Positions 14,950 to 25,800 are shown, counted from the stretch's first letter. The stretch is 64,000 nucleotides of DNA from UBA11891 sp965658355 (GCA_965658355.1 CBFHRX010000002.1:1-64000), one strand, 5' to 3'. A program made the numbers and translations. Notes: generated from the letters alone by a model not told the origin.

Positions 14950-16287
14950 TTAAAAAGGTCGATTGACACCTTCTAGGTATTGATTGGCGTCTGATTCCTC
15001 AAACAAGGCTTTATTGGCATCCCAATGGAGCGTTTTGTTCGGAAAACGCCCAGCAATAACACCCAATAAAATAGTTTCTGTTAGACGTGATGCATAGGAA
15101 AAAGGAGCTGAACATTCAGCCTTTCCTAAACAAGCATCTATAAATTGGTGATAGTGTTTGGGAGATTCTGTTGCATAATTTCGAATTGGAGTCCCCAACT
15201 CATTAGCTGAATCATAGTCAGAGATATCATATTCTCTATAGGCACCGTCAACAATCAACTTTGGTAGCTGCATAAAATGCGGCAATAGCAAGGTTCCTTT
15301 TTCTCCGTAAAAGATCGCTCCTTGATCTGGTAAGGCATCGTTATTCGGAAGTTTTAAGGCTTTATTTTTTCGAGGAGCCGCATAGCCATCTTCCCAAATC
15401 CAAGTAAGGGTTTCTGTGGTAAAGGGTGTCTGGCCAAAAGTATAGGTGACTTTATTCGACTCTGCGTAGCCAAAACCAGTTGGTTTTCGGCAATTGTTTT
15501 TGATGGTTTTGGGAACGTCTAATGCCAGTGCATTATAGGGCGTATCAAAAATATGAACCCCCATATCACCCAAGGTACCACATCCAAAATCCACAAGCTT
15601 TCGCCAATTCGCTGGATGGTAGTAATTTTCTTTGTAGGGTCGCTCTGCAGCGGTTCCCAACCACAGGTTCCAGTCTAAATGATTAGGAACAGGATCGGCC
15701 CCTTTAGGAGCAGGACCGTTGAATCCCCAATTTTTATTTGACCAAGCTCTAACGGTATGCACTTTTCCAATTAGGCCTCCTTGAATGAGCATAGTCGCTA
15801 ATTTATAGTCGTAAAAAGAATGGACTTGAATTCCCATTTGGGTGATGCTGTTTTTCTCAGCTGCCATTTTTTTCATCGCACGCGCCTCTGTTACATGATG
15901 CGTTAACGGCTTTTGACAATATACCGCTTTGTTTTGCTCCATTCCCATTAGGGAAGCAGGAGCATGGGTATGATCTGGTGTGCTTACAACTACCGCGTCA
16001 AAAGCAGTAGCACTCTTGGCATACATTTGCCTGTAATCCGAAAAAGTTTGTGCTTTTGGGAATAAAGCTTGGGCTTTGGCAAGGTTATTTTTATCAACAT
16101 CACAAAGGACGGCGACCTCTACTTGAGGATGCGAAGAAATGGCTTTTAAATCTTCCATACCCATTCCTCCAACTCCAATGTGAGCGGTTCTAATTTTCTT
16201 TTGTCCCGTGACGGCCCAACTTGCCTGAGGCAATAAGGTGGAACCTAAGGCGACTGCTGATGTTTTTAAAAAATCTCTTTTATTCAT
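14950..16287 (-). CDS. Gfo/Idh/MocA-family oxidoreductase, exported
   Basis: A 445-residue NAD(P)-type oxidoreductase with a Tat-like signal (MNKRDFLKTSAVALGSTLL, Lys-Arg instead of Arg-Arg). The Rossmann nucleotide motif is IGVGGMGMEDL near residue 37; QKPLTHHVTEA replaces the common EKP motif; GTLGDMGVHIFDTP holds the conserved Asp and His of the catalytic region. Exported members of this family often carry a tightly bound cofactor and act on sugars. Being the last gene after two DUF1080 genes, it may interconvert 3-keto and hydroxy sugars (inference). It starts 1 base from the DUF1080 stop and is convergent with the GMC gene. Confidence 0.87.
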   Translation of the reverse strand: MNKRDFLKTSAVALGSTLLPQASWAVTGQKKIRTAHIGVGGMGMEDLKAISSHPQVEVAVLCDVDKNNLAKAQALFPKAQTFSDYRQMYAKSATAFDAVVVSTPDHTHAPASLMGMEQNKAVYCQKPLTHHVTEARAMKKMAAEKNSITQMGIQVHSFYDYKLATMLIQGGLIGKVHTVRAWSNKNWGFNGPAPKGADPVPNHLDWNLWLGTAAERPYKENYYHPANWRKLVDFGCGTLGDMGVHIFDTPYNALALDVPKTIKNNCRKPTGFGYAESNKVTYTFGQTPFTTETLTWIWEDGYAAPRKNKALKLPNNDALPDQGAIFYGEKGTLLLPHFMQLPKLIVDGAYREYDISDYDSANELGTPIRNYATESPKHYHQFIDACLGKAECSAPFSYASRLTETILLGVIAGRFPNKTLHWDANKALFEESDANQYLEGVNRPF

Positions 16288-16288
16288 A

Positions 16289-17074
16289 TTAGCGTTTTCT
16301 AATTTTTATGTTTCGAAAAGCCAAGCCACTTCCGTGGTCTTGAAATCCGATATATCCTTTTTTGAATTTGGCATAATTGGGAAACTCTTTCCATTTGGAA
16401 TTGGCTCTGCGCTGCTTCCATTCTTCTGATTCTGGTACAAAAGAAACTGTCTCTTCTCCATTGAGATAATACGTGACTTTTTCTTTGGTGTATACAATTC
16501 TAGAACTATTCCACTCTCCAACAGGGTTTAGTTTTTTATCCTCAGGAGCGGCGTACATTGCATAATCCGAAGCGGTTTTTTGGGAAGGCTGCAAAGCACT
16601 TGGATTGTCAGTATTTCCCACGCTGATATTATAAGCGGTTATGTCATTTAAACGAGCATAGTTTTCGTCATCTATTAGCTGATATTCAGGCGCTATTTCG
16701 GGGATTCCCGGAAAGCCTTCCTGTACATGGTAAAAGATACCGCTATTTCCACCTTCGGGTAACTTCCATTCTAAATATAATTCAAATTGGGAAAACTCTT
16801 CTGCCCCGTAAATGATGTCTCTACTTCCCTTGTAATCATAATCCGCTTCTTTTACGACCTCGGTTTCAAAAGTCAAAGTTCCCGCAACTATAGACCAGCC
16901 GGGGGGTAGTGTCTCAGCATTATAGCCGCGCCAACCGTCGGTAGACGTTCCATCAAAAAGAACTTGCCATTCAGCTGCAGCCGTATCAGTTCCTTTTTTG
17001 GGTTTTTGTTCACCGCAATTGCTTACTAGAAAGCAAATCGCTAGTAGGCTGTAGGGTATCCACTTACTTTTCAT
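16289..17074 (-). CDS. DUF1080 lipoprotein (3-keto-disaccharide hydrolase family)
   Basis: A 261-residue lipoprotein with lipobox SNC (Cys20). The DUF1080 fold, a concanavalin-like beta sandwich, is marked by WQVLFDGTSTDGWRGYN, then FELYLEWKLPEGGNSGIFYH and PEYQLIDDEN, and near the end YIGFQDHGSGLAFRNIKIRK. Characterised members cleave 3-keto-glycosides rather than ordinary glycosides. It starts 2 bases after its smaller paralogue and ends 1 base before the Gfo/Idh/MocA gene, so the three form one unit. The exact sugar cannot be told from sequence. Confidence 0.87.
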   Translation of the reverse strand: MKSKWIPYSLLAICFLVSNCGEQKPKKGTDTAAAEWQVLFDGTSTDGWRGYNAETLPPGWSIVAGTLTFETEVVKEADYDYKGSRDIIYGAEEFSQFELYLEWKLPEGGNSGIFYHVQEGFPGIPEIAPEYQLIDDENYARLNDITAYNISVGNTDNPSALQPSQKTASDYAMYAAPEDKKLNPVGEWNSSRIVYTKEKVTYYLNGEETVSFVPESEEWKQRRANSKWKEFPNYAKFKKGYIGFQDHGSGLAFRNIKIRKR

Positions 17075-17076
17075 TC

Positions 17077-17694
17077 CTACAGTGTTTTAAGTTGAATATT
17101 ACGCCATCTTACCTTGATACCACCGCCAGAGTGAATCTGCAAGGCTATAGACCCTTTCCCGGCACCGATTTTCGCATCAGACAAGTCTACCATAGCTACC
17201 CCATTTAAAAAGGTTTGCACACGATTTCCTTGAACCAGAACCCGCATCTTGTTCCAATCGCCCATTTTTAGATTTTTATCCAGCTCATAATCAGGCTTGA
17301 TTAGCCAGCCTCGGCCGTAGGATTCATAAATACCGCCTGTGGCATCACCAGGACAAATCCCGTCTTTGGGTTTTTGTGAACAGGGTGGAGCTACCTCTAC
17401 TTGCCAGCCTGTAATCTTTGTACCTTCTAAAGTAGACCGAAAGAATACACCGCTATTCCCGTTGGCTTCTTGCTTAAATTCGAGCGTCAGCTCAAAGTCG
17501 TCATAAAAAGCATTCGTCGAAAGGTATCCGTATTCGGCATCGGGTCCACTTTCACAAATAAGTTCACCGCTGTCAACATACCACTTTTCGGTCCCATGGA
17601 TGGTCCATCCTTCAAGATCTTGGCCGTTGAATAAAGGGGTTTGTGCTGTCATAAATGAAGACAGAAAAAGAAAGCATATAAAATGTTTATACAT
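17077..17694 (-). CDS. DUF1080 secreted protein (3-keto-disaccharide hydrolase family)
   Basis: A 205-residue DUF1080 protein with an ordinary signal peptide (MYKHFICFLFLSSFMTAQ). Landmarks are LFNGQDLEGWTIHGTEKW, FELTLEFKQEANGNSGVFFR, WQVEVAPP and the terminal IKVRWRNIQLKTL. It is shorter than its neighbour and lacks a lipobox, so one may be periplasmic and the other membrane-anchored. Four Cys residues, including CSQKPKDGICPG, could form disulfides. It is the first enzyme gene after the terminator hairpin that separates it from susD. Confidence 0.87.
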   Translation of the reverse strand: MYKHFICFLFLSSFMTAQTPLFNGQDLEGWTIHGTEKWYVDSGELICESGPDAEYGYLSTNAFYDDFELTLEFKQEANGNSGVFFRSTLEGTKITGWQVEVAPPCSQKPKDGICPGDATGGIYESYGRGWLIKPDYELDKNLKMGDWNKMRVLVQGNRVQTFLNGVAMVDLSDAKIGAGKGSIALQIHSGGGIKVRWRNIQLKTL

Positions 17695-17719
17695 AACTGA
17701 ATTGGTTTCTAATGAAAGT

Positions 17720-17756
17720 AAAAAAAAACGCGCAGATAAGAAAACCTGCGCGTTTT
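17720..17756 (-). terminator. Intrinsic terminator between susD and the DUF1080 genes
   Basis: Perfect 11-bp stem AAAACGCGCAG (17725-17735) / CTGCGCGTTTT (17746-17756), 10-base loop, followed on the minus strand by a run of nine T (17720-17728, partly in the stem). It lies 20 bases after the susD stop and 26 bases before the next start. It would cut most transcripts after susCD and let a fraction read into the enzyme genes. Confidence 0.85.
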
Positions 17757-17776
17757 AAATAAATGTACTCTAACTA

Positions 17777-19480
17777 CTAGTAGCCAGGATTTTGAGATAG
17801 TGCTCCACCACTCAAATCAATAGCTTGTTGAGGAATTGGGAATACGTTGTGTTTATCTTCATACGCATTCACTTTTTGACCAAAATTAGCAATTATACTC
17901 GCTTCAAAGTTAAAGTAAGAAGTCATTGCATTTTTCGCATAACCTGGGTCTTTCTTGTTCCATCTTCTAAGATCAAACATACGCTGACCTTCCATTGCCG
18001 TTTCTAATCTTTTCTCGTGACGAATAGCAGCAATAGCTTCGCTTCTTGAAGCAAAAGTACTTGGGTAAGGCTCTACGCTGTAGTTCGCAGCAGGTCCTGA
18101 TCCGTCTAATGCTTGAATAGGAGTAGAGTTTTTAGCACGAGTACGGATTTGATTAACATAATCAGTAGCCAGCGCTAAATCACCTGTTTCAGCAGCCGCT
18201 TCAGCAGCAATTAGCATAATACCACCCAATCGCATGATGTGATAGTTCAAACCTGATAATTGTTCTCCCCATCCACCAGTTGCTTGAACAACTCCGGCTT
18301 CATCCGCTTGATAGATGTTTTTCTTGGGCAAATAAGGACCTGAAATATCAGCAAAAGTGGCACGAATCCAATCTTTTCCAATATGCTCACCATAGCCGTT
18401 GTAGTCAATACCTCTTCGGCCAACCGTAAAGTCAACTCGTGGGTCTAACAACTCAGTAGTGGGAGTAAATGCTTCAGATGATTCTACACCATAATCAGTT
18501 GCCAATGGCGTTTGAGATTGGTAATCCAACATCGGAAGACCATTCGCTTGAACTCTAAAAGAGTTAAATAAGTCTTCCGTTGGCTGATAAAAACCACAAC
18601 AAGAACCAAAGGGTCCTGGATTCGGGAAATTTAAAGCACCCACTCCATTCGCATTGAATGATTGACCACCGTCAGTAGTAAATTGAATCGCAAAAATAGA
18701 CTCTGATCCATTCTCACCTTTCGCTTTGAAGTTATCACCAAATTCGGGTAGTAGAGAATAAACATTACTATCAATGACCCCTTTTAATTCAGTAAGCGCT
18801 TCTTGATATTTACCTTGCTGCGCATATACCTTACCAAGATAAGCCTGTGCTGCCCAACGTGTGGGTCTTCCTGGCTCATTTTGAGCATCTGGTAAAGCTG
18901 CTTTCGCTGCTTGTAAATCTGCTTCGATTTGCGCAAAAATATCACCAGAATTAGGCTGGTTAAACTCTGAGTTTTTGTACGCTTCTGTATCGATATTAGG
19001 CACAGAACCCCACATTCTTTGAATTTCAAAATTAAAATTCGCTCTCAAGAATTGTGCTTCTGCTCTTTGTGCAGAGAAATCACCCTCTTCGATACTTTCG
19101 GTTAAGGCAATTACAGCATTTGCTCTGTTTACACCGGCAAATAATACCCCCCATCGGGCCATAAAATATCCGTTTACAGGTGACCAATTCATTAGCTCAA
19201 CTTCTTTTAAGTCAGCTTGATCATCATCAGTACTCCCTTTGTGTGCATCATCGCTCATCACATCCATGGTCCAGTTGTCAGCCGCACGGCCCCAACCATT
19301 TCCATATCCATGATTTACTTCAGCACTTAAAGCAGAATACGCTCCGGTCAACAACAGGTTTACACCTGTTTCATTCTTCAATGCTTCGTCACTCAACGCG
19401 CCTACGGCGGGAGAGGTAGTAAAGTCTTCGCTACATGCGAAAACCACTAAAAGCGTTAGTAAATAACTAAATTTTCTCAT
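17777..19480 (-). CDS. SusD/RagB-family outer-membrane glycan-binding lipoprotein
   Basis: A 567-residue SusD-family lipoprotein with lipobox FAC (Cys16). The N-terminal part has the helical TPR-like pattern with LLTGAYSALSAEVNHGYGNG and FLRANFNFEIQRMWGSVP. The C-terminal RagB/SusD region shows RRGIDYNG, IAAIRHEKRLETAMEGQRMF, DLRRW and the ending YKNVFPI-like HNVFPIPQQAIDLSGGALSQN. It captures the glycan and lids the SusC barrel. It starts 11 bases after the SusC stop and is followed by the terminator. Confidence 0.95.
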   Translation of the reverse strand: MRKFSYLLTLLVVFACSEDFTTSPAVGALSDEALKNETGVNLLLTGAYSALSAEVNHGYGNGWGRAADNWTMDVMSDDAHKGSTDDDQADLKEVELMNWSPVNGYFMARWGVLFAGVNRANAVIALTESIEEGDFSAQRAEAQFLRANFNFEIQRMWGSVPNIDTEAYKNSEFNQPNSGDIFAQIEADLQAAKAALPDAQNEPGRPTRWAAQAYLGKVYAQQGKYQEALTELKGVIDSNVYSLLPEFGDNFKAKGENGSESIFAIQFTTDGGQSFNANGVGALNFPNPGPFGSCCGFYQPTEDLFNSFRVQANGLPMLDYQSQTPLATDYGVESSEAFTPTTELLDPRVDFTVGRRGIDYNGYGEHIGKDWIRATFADISGPYLPKKNIYQADEAGVVQATGGWGEQLSGLNYHIMRLGGIMLIAAEAAAETGDLALATDYVNQIRTRAKNSTPIQALDGSGPAANYSVEPYPSTFASRSEAIAAIRHEKRLETAMEGQRMFDLRRWNKKDPGYAKNAMTSYFNFEASIIANFGQKVNAYEDKHNVFPIPQQAIDLSGGALSQNPGY

Positions 19481-19491
19481 TGTATCTGTCT

Positions 19492-22400
19492 TTAAAATTT
19501 AATGTTTGTTCCTATTGATAAAGTTTTTGCAAATGGGAAGATTCTCTGATCAACCCCTAAGTTCAAGTTGTTTCCACGAATAATTTCTGGATCATACCCT
19601 GAGTAATCAGTGATTGTCAATAAGTTTGTTCCCTGTAGGTACAATCTCATTGAATCAACACCAATACTTCCGACAACACTATCAGGAAGTGTATACCCAA
19701 TTTGTAAGTTTTTCAATCTTAAGAAAGATCCGTCTTCTACAAAGTACGAGTTCGGCGCTGTCTCTTCTAAAGGATAAGAAGAGGAAAGTGCTGGTATATC
19801 AGTATCTGTATTGGAAGGAGTCCATGCATCTAAAACGCGTGCACTTCTGTTCCCTAGGAAGAAAAGTCCAAAGTCAGTAAACACCTTGTTGTAGTTGTAG
19901 ATGTCGTTTCCTTGAGATCCGTTAAAGAAGGCGGCAACATCAAACCCTTTGTATGCAAGGTTTAAGTTGATCCCGTATGTGAAATCAGGATGAGGAGAAC
20001 CGATAATGTTACGATCATCACCATCACCATCAGTGTCACCAGCAAATACCATACGACCGTTTGAATCAAGTCCAGTCACTTCTCTACCATAGAAGTGCGC
20101 TAATTCTTCTCCTACTACAGTTCTGTTGGCTTCACCATTACGAATTCCCGTTTGTCCGAATACTGGAGCATCGTTAATAAGAGAAGTCACTTTATTCTTA
20201 TACTGAGAAACGTTGACGCTTACATCATAGGTTAATCCACCTGATGTTGTATCTCCGTATCCTATCGCCAAATCAAAACCTGTATTTTCAACATTTCCTA
20301 AGTTAACTAGAGGCGCTCCAGCATCAATTGCTGTTGAGCTAATCAAACTAAAGTCTCTTGTAATAAGGTCTTTTGTTTTAATCTGGAAAAATTCAGCATT
20401 AATGGAAAGTTTACTGTCTAACAATCCTAAGTCAACACCAAAGTTAACCGTCTCAGAAGTCTCCCATTTAAGATTGGGATTTCCTACTTGTTGTAGTAAG
20501 GCTCCTTGCGTAACAGAACTATCATTAAAAGAATAGTCCGCTAAGCTTTCACTTAAACCTGAAATATTAATGGTTGGGTTATCAGCAGGTAACGTCTGAT
20601 TCCCAAGCTGCCCCCAAGAACCTCTAATTTTCATGTAGTTTACGATACCACTAGTAGGGAAGAAATCTTCTTTACTAACATCCCAACCAGCACTCAATGA
20701 TGGGAAAATATCACTCTTGTATTCGTCAAATCTTGAAGACTCATCATTACGAACCGTAAGCGTTAAGAAGTATTTATCATCATAACTATAGTTTACATTC
20801 GCAAACAAAGAATACAAAGTGCTATACCCATCATAAGCATAACTTACGTTAGGAGCACCTGAACCATTGCTTAACAAGTAAAAAGTTGGCTCTTCAAAAA
20901 GATAGCCTTGACGCGTAACGCCATTTCCTTTTCCTCCGTTTTTAACATATTCTATACCCCCTAAGGCATTTACACTGTGAGCTCCGAATTCGCCAGTATA
21001 GTTCACAGTAGTTGTCCAGTTCCAGTTGTAACTTGTTTGATTTTGCTCATCCAAGGTTTGAGTTGAAATGGGTTCTCCGTGTTCTGGATCTAAGTAGGTA
21101 AATTGACGTGAATCAAAAGTACCCATACCCCCTGCAAAAGTTGTTTTTGCCGTTAATCCATCTGTAATTTCATAAGAAGCATAGACATCACCAATGATGT
21201 TTAAGCGCTTAAAGTAATCGTCTCTTGTTCTGTGCAACAAGGCAGCAGGGTTACGTGTGTTACTCAAACCAGGTCCAGCAACTCCAGTATAGTTACCATC
21301 AGAATCTTTGACCGGTAAAAGTGGCGTCATTCTAAAGGCAGCTTCAACCGCTTCACTATTTCCAGGTCTGGTGTTCGTGAATGACAAGTTGATATGCTGA
21401 CCCACTCGAAAGCGATCTTTTACTTTTGCTTCTGAGTTGAACTTCATATTACCTCTTTTGAATCCTTGATTGTTAAGGACACCTTGACGGTCTAAAAATC
21501 CAACACCAAAGTAGTAACGTGCCGATTCTGATCCATTCGCTATAGAGAATGAAGCATTGGTAGTGGGTGCGTTTCTTGAGATTGCGTCAATCCAATTCGT
21601 ACCACCTGCTGCTACAGGAGCCGAAAAAGCAGCACCCGTTGCAGGGTTTGTCTCTGAGAAAACAATAGGATTGTACGAAACCACTCGTCTGTAACCGATC
21701 ACTGATGAAGGCACTACAGGACTAGAACCACTCCCGTATTGAGGGTGAGTTGGCGTCACACCATCATTGTTGTAACTGTCCCAAATCATTTGAGCGTGTT
21801 GATTAACATCCAACATTTCAGGTGAATTAGAGATCTGAGAAGAACCCGTGTAGAAGTCAAATGAAACTTTTGCCTCATCCATATTATACCCTCCACCCTT
21901 TGTGGTGATTACAATTACCCCGTTAGAAGCTCGTGCTCCATAGATAGCCGCAGCACCGTCCTTAAGAACGTTCATCTGTTCAATATCATTAGGGTTGATA
22001 TTATTTAATACGAGAGGATCATCTGTTTGAACCCCGTCTATAATATACAATGGGTTGGTATTGTTACTCGTACCGAAACCACGGATATTAATTTTAGGAG
22101 CTTGACCAGGATTACCACTTGTTACAACTGTAACACCAGTAACACGCCCTTGAAGCGTTTCAGCAGCATTCACAACGGGAGTCTTCACGGCGTCGTCCAT
22201 ATCAACAACCGCAACAGATCCTGTTACACTACCTCGTGTTTGAGCGCCGTAACTGGTCACGATAACCTCATCTAGTTCGTTATCAGATTCTAACATCACC
22301 ATCACTTGGTCTTGATCTCCAACAGCTACGTCTTGTGAGGCAAATCCGATAAAAGAAATGACCAATACATCGTCTGGCCCCGCTTGAATTGAAAAGTTAC

Positions 22401-22569
22401 CATCGAAGTCTGTAGAGACTCCCGTAGTAGTTCCTTTTACTAAAACGGTGGCACCTGGTAGCGGTCCATCCTGACTAGAGACAGTTCCATTAACTGTCTG
22501 TCCATACACTGACCCTATGAATATAGTAAGCATAAACAGGGTGAGTGAAAAAAGAAAATTGTTTTTCAT
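19492..22569 (-). CDS. SusC/RagA-family TonB-linked outer-membrane transporter
   Basis: A 1025-residue SusC-type receptor. The signal peptide ends near VYGQ (residue 24); a carboxypeptidase-like domain follows (VNGTVSSQDGPLPGATVLVK), then the DELDEVIVTSYG linker typical of SusC and the plug with INIRGFGTSNNTNPLYIIDG and LKDGAAAIYGARASNGVIVI. The rest is the 22-strand barrel ending SIGTNIKF. With SusD it forms the import complex of this locus. No regulator (SusR, hybrid two-component or ECF sigma/anti-sigma pair) is next to it. The 245-base leader holds no clear TAnnTTTG box. Confidence 0.96.
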   Translation of the reverse strand: MKNNFLFSLTLFMLTIFIGSVYGQTVNGTVSSQDGPLPGATVLVKGTTTGVSTDFDGNFSIQAGPDDVLVISFIGFASQDVAVGDQDQVMVMLESDNELDEVIVTSYGAQTRGSVTGSVAVVDMDDAVKTPVVNAAETLQGRVTGVTVVTSGNPGQAPKINIRGFGTSNNTNPLYIIDGVQTDDPLVLNNINPNDIEQMNVLKDGAAAIYGARASNGVIVITTKGGGYNMDEAKVSFDFYTGSSQISNSPEMLDVNQHAQMIWDSYNNDGVTPTHPQYGSGSSPVVPSSVIGYRRVVSYNPIVFSETNPATGAAFSAPVAAGGTNWIDAISRNAPTTNASFSIANGSESARYYFGVGFLDRQGVLNNQGFKRGNMKFNSEAKVKDRFRVGQHINLSFTNTRPGNSEAVEAAFRMTPLLPVKDSDGNYTGVAGPGLSNTRNPAALLHRTRDDYFKRLNIIGDVYASYEITDGLTAKTTFAGGMGTFDSRQFTYLDPEHGEPISTQTLDEQNQTSYNWNWTTTVNYTGEFGAHSVNALGGIEYVKNGGKGNGVTRQGYLFEEPTFYLLSNGSGAPNVSYAYDGYSTLYSLFANVNYSYDDKYFLTLTVRNDESSRFDEYKSDIFPSLSAGWDVSKEDFFPTSGIVNYMKIRGSWGQLGNQTLPADNPTINISGLSESLADYSFNDSSVTQGALLQQVGNPNLKWETSETVNFGVDLGLLDSKLSINAEFFQIKTKDLITRDFSLISSTAIDAGAPLVNLGNVENTGFDLAIGYGDTTSGGLTYDVSVNVSQYKNKVTSLINDAPVFGQTGIRNGEANRTVVGEELAHFYGREVTGLDSNGRMVFAGDTDGDGDDRNIIGSPHPDFTYGINLNLAYKGFDVAAFFNGSQGNDIYNYNKVFTDFGLFFLGNRSARVLDAWTPSNTDTDIPALSSSYPLEETAPNSYFVEDGSFLRLKNLQIGYTLPDSVVGSIGVDSMRLYLQGTNLLTITDYSGYDPEIIRGNNLNLGVDQRIFPFAKTLSIGTNIKF

Positions 22570-22814
22570 TGTTTTTGGTTTATTTTTTGCGGTATTAAAT
22601 TATAAAAATTTGTTAAAAAAAATAACATATTCGAAATATTTAGACTCTTTTTTTGTTGGTCTCGTAACAATCAGATGATTTTAATTTAACGCTACCGTGC
22701 TAAAAGCAACACCAGCAAAGGGGTTTCGTTCTTTTTCCATTGAAAATTTTGATTCTTTCTACGGCTGTTTAAATCTAAAAAAAATGTACTTTGAAAACTG
22801 AAAAAATTGAATCT
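22570..22814. promoter_or_regulatory. Divergent leader between susC and the CRTAC1 gene
   Basis: 245 AT-rich bases between two divergent starts, expected to hold both promoters. I found no exact TAnnTTTG box for susC. ATATT-CGA-AATAT at 22627-22639 is a short dyad about 60 bases upstream of the susC ATG and could be an operator, but it is short enough to be chance. Confidence 0.35.
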
Positions 22815-25800
22815 ATGACGGATTTTAGAACTATGACGAATCACTTTTTCACCTCTTTTCTGCTACTTTTCATTTTGATGACTTCCTGTGCAGAAGATCA
22901 ATCGCCCTTATTTGTTTCTCTTCCCCCTAGCAAAACAGCTGTTTTGTTTAACAATAGAATACTTGAGAATGATTCCATCAATATTCTAGAAGAGGAATAT
23001 GTTTTTAATGGCGGAGGTGTTATTTCAGCCGATTTTGACAACGACGGTTTGCGAGATCTTTTTTTCACTGGGAATCAAGTAAGCAATAAGCTCTACCGCA
23101 ATAAAGGGAATTTTCAATTTGAAGATATCAGTGCTACAGCTCAAATCGAAGCCATTGCACAATGGGCTACAGGAACCACCTATGCAGACGTTAACGGAGA
23201 TGGCTATTTAGATATTTATGTATGCACGGCGATGTATCAAGAAAATCGAAAAAACCTTCTTTATATAAATAAAGGACCACAAGCCAATGGGCAAGTGGTA
23301 TTTGAAGAAATGGCGGATGCCTTCGGCGTAGCCGACTCTGGCAATAGTATGGGAGCGGCTTTCTTTGATTATAATAAAGACGGCTTACTAGACCTCTATG
23401 TCCTAAACAACGAACAAAGTAATGTATTACCGCTAACCTATCGTAAAAAAGTTATTGATGGGAGTGCTCCTAGTAACGATCGCTTATACCGAAATAATGG
23501 TGACGGTAGTTTTACCGATGTAAGCCTTGAAGCTGGAATCACGATCGAAGGTTTTGGACTTGGCATCGGGATCGTCGATGTGAACCAAGATGGATGGCCC
23601 GACATTTTTATTGCCAATGATTACATAAGTAATGACCTATTATATGTAAACAATGGTGACGGTACTTTTTCGAACCAAGCGTCAACGCTTCTAAAGCACC
23701 AAAGTATGTTTTCAATGGGAGTCGATGTAGCCGATTTTAACAACGATGGCTACAAAGATATTATCTCCTTGGATATGCTTGGAGAATCCAATTATCGTAA
23801 AAAAACAACCATCTCTTATAGCAACTACGAAAAAGTAATCCTTGATCGCAAGTGGAATTATGAAACCCAACACTCAAGGAATATGCTCCATTTGGGCAAT
23901 GGAAATCAACAACCGCTAAGTGAAGTAGGCATGCTTGCGGATATTTATCAAACCGACTGGAGTTGGTCTCCTTTGTTTTTTGACGCAGACAATGATGGCA
24001 ACAAAGACCTCTTTATCACCAACGGATTTCCGAGAGACATTACGGATAAAGATTTCTCTGACTTCCGTCAAAGTGTCTCCAGGTTTGTCGATAGCGATAT
24101 TCTCCTGGACTGTATTCCCGTTGTCAAGCAAAAAAATTACGCCTATCGAAATAAAGGCCAACTAGAATTTGAAGATGTAGGGGATCAATGGGGCATCGGA
24201 ATCCCCTCTTTTTCAAATGGAGCCGTGTTTAGTGATTTGGATAATGATGGGGATTTAGATTATGTCGTTAATAATATTAATGACCCTGCCTTTGTTTTTG
24301 AAAATCGCGCTACAGAAAATGGCAATTCGTTCTTAAGCATCCAATTGAAGGGCCCTCAAAATAACCCCACCGGGATAGGCACAAAAGTAGTGTTGAGAAC
24401 AGACGCATCTACTTTTCAAACCCATACCAATTACCACACACGCGGCTATATGTCGGGGGTTGAGGAACGCATTCATTTTGGATTGGGAACCCTTGATACG
24501 GTCGCTCAATTAGAGGTTCGTTGGCCGGATGGAAAAATAGAGGTTCGTAAAGAAATCCCAAGCAATCAATTCCTTGAGTTCTCTTATGCAAACGCCAAAG
24601 AAACAACCACTCCCCTCGCTTTCCCTATGGTAAATGCTTCCCTTGATGAGACCGCCTTTTCAGTTGTTAAAGATACGATCGGAATCAACTACCGACACAA
24701 ACAAATTGATCAGGCTGATTTTCATATTCAGCGCTTACTCCCTCGAAAAATATCAGAAGAAAATCCAAGAATAACAATACTTGACGCCAATGGTGATACC
24801 CTGGACGATTTTATCATTAATGGATCAGATGGCGAAAGCCCTTTGCTTTTTATTCAAGATAGAAAAGGCAAATTCAGCTCCTTGGAGCTATTTGACCTCA
24901 ATCAAATTGAAGGTGCTAGTATTGAAGACCACACGGCTTTCGATATTGATAATGATGGAGATAGTGATTTAATTTTCTTGTTCAATTACAATGAATTTAG
25001 AAAGAATCAGTACTATGGAAAAGTAGTCGTACTGGAAAATGATGGAACAGCCACTTTCAAAACAGACTACAATCGCTTTCCAAAACTCAACTCTCAGGTT
25101 CACTTACTTCAGATTATAGACGTTAATGGAGACGGACAAAAAGATGTTTTTTTAGCAGGAAAAACAAAGATTCAAAGCTATCCTGACCCAGACCCTTCTT
25201 TTCTTATGCTCAATAGGGGTGGGACTTTTGAAGACCATACAGCTTCTTATTTTGAATCGGCTCTCCCTAGTGGCTCCATCAATGATGTGATCGCCACTGA
25301 TTTTAACACCGACGGTAAAATGGACCTACTTATAGTAAGTCCTTTCTATCCCCTTCAATTTTTTGAAAATAAGGGGAATGTCTTTCAATTGGCAACATCG
25401 GATGATTTAATCGATTATAAAGGATGGTGGCAGTCTGTCAAAGAATGGGATTTTGATCATGATGGTGACACGGACTATTTAGTTGGGAATTTAGGACAAA
25501 ACAATCCCTTTAATATCTCCTCAGAAAGCCCAATAACATTGGTTGTTAATGATTTAGACAACAATGGTTTCAAAGAGCCTCTACTATTTTCTTATAACAA
25601 AGACCAAAACGGAAACTACAAACAATATCCGGTAACCTTCTGGGGTAATTTAAACCGACAGAGTCCTTATTTCCGAAAAAAGTTTACCACCTACAAAGCG
25701 TTTGCTCAGGCTGATATTACTGAGATTTTAAGCCCAGAAGAACGCAAAGCCTCTAACCAGCTAAGCATTAACAATGACCAGAGTATGCTTATAGAAAACA

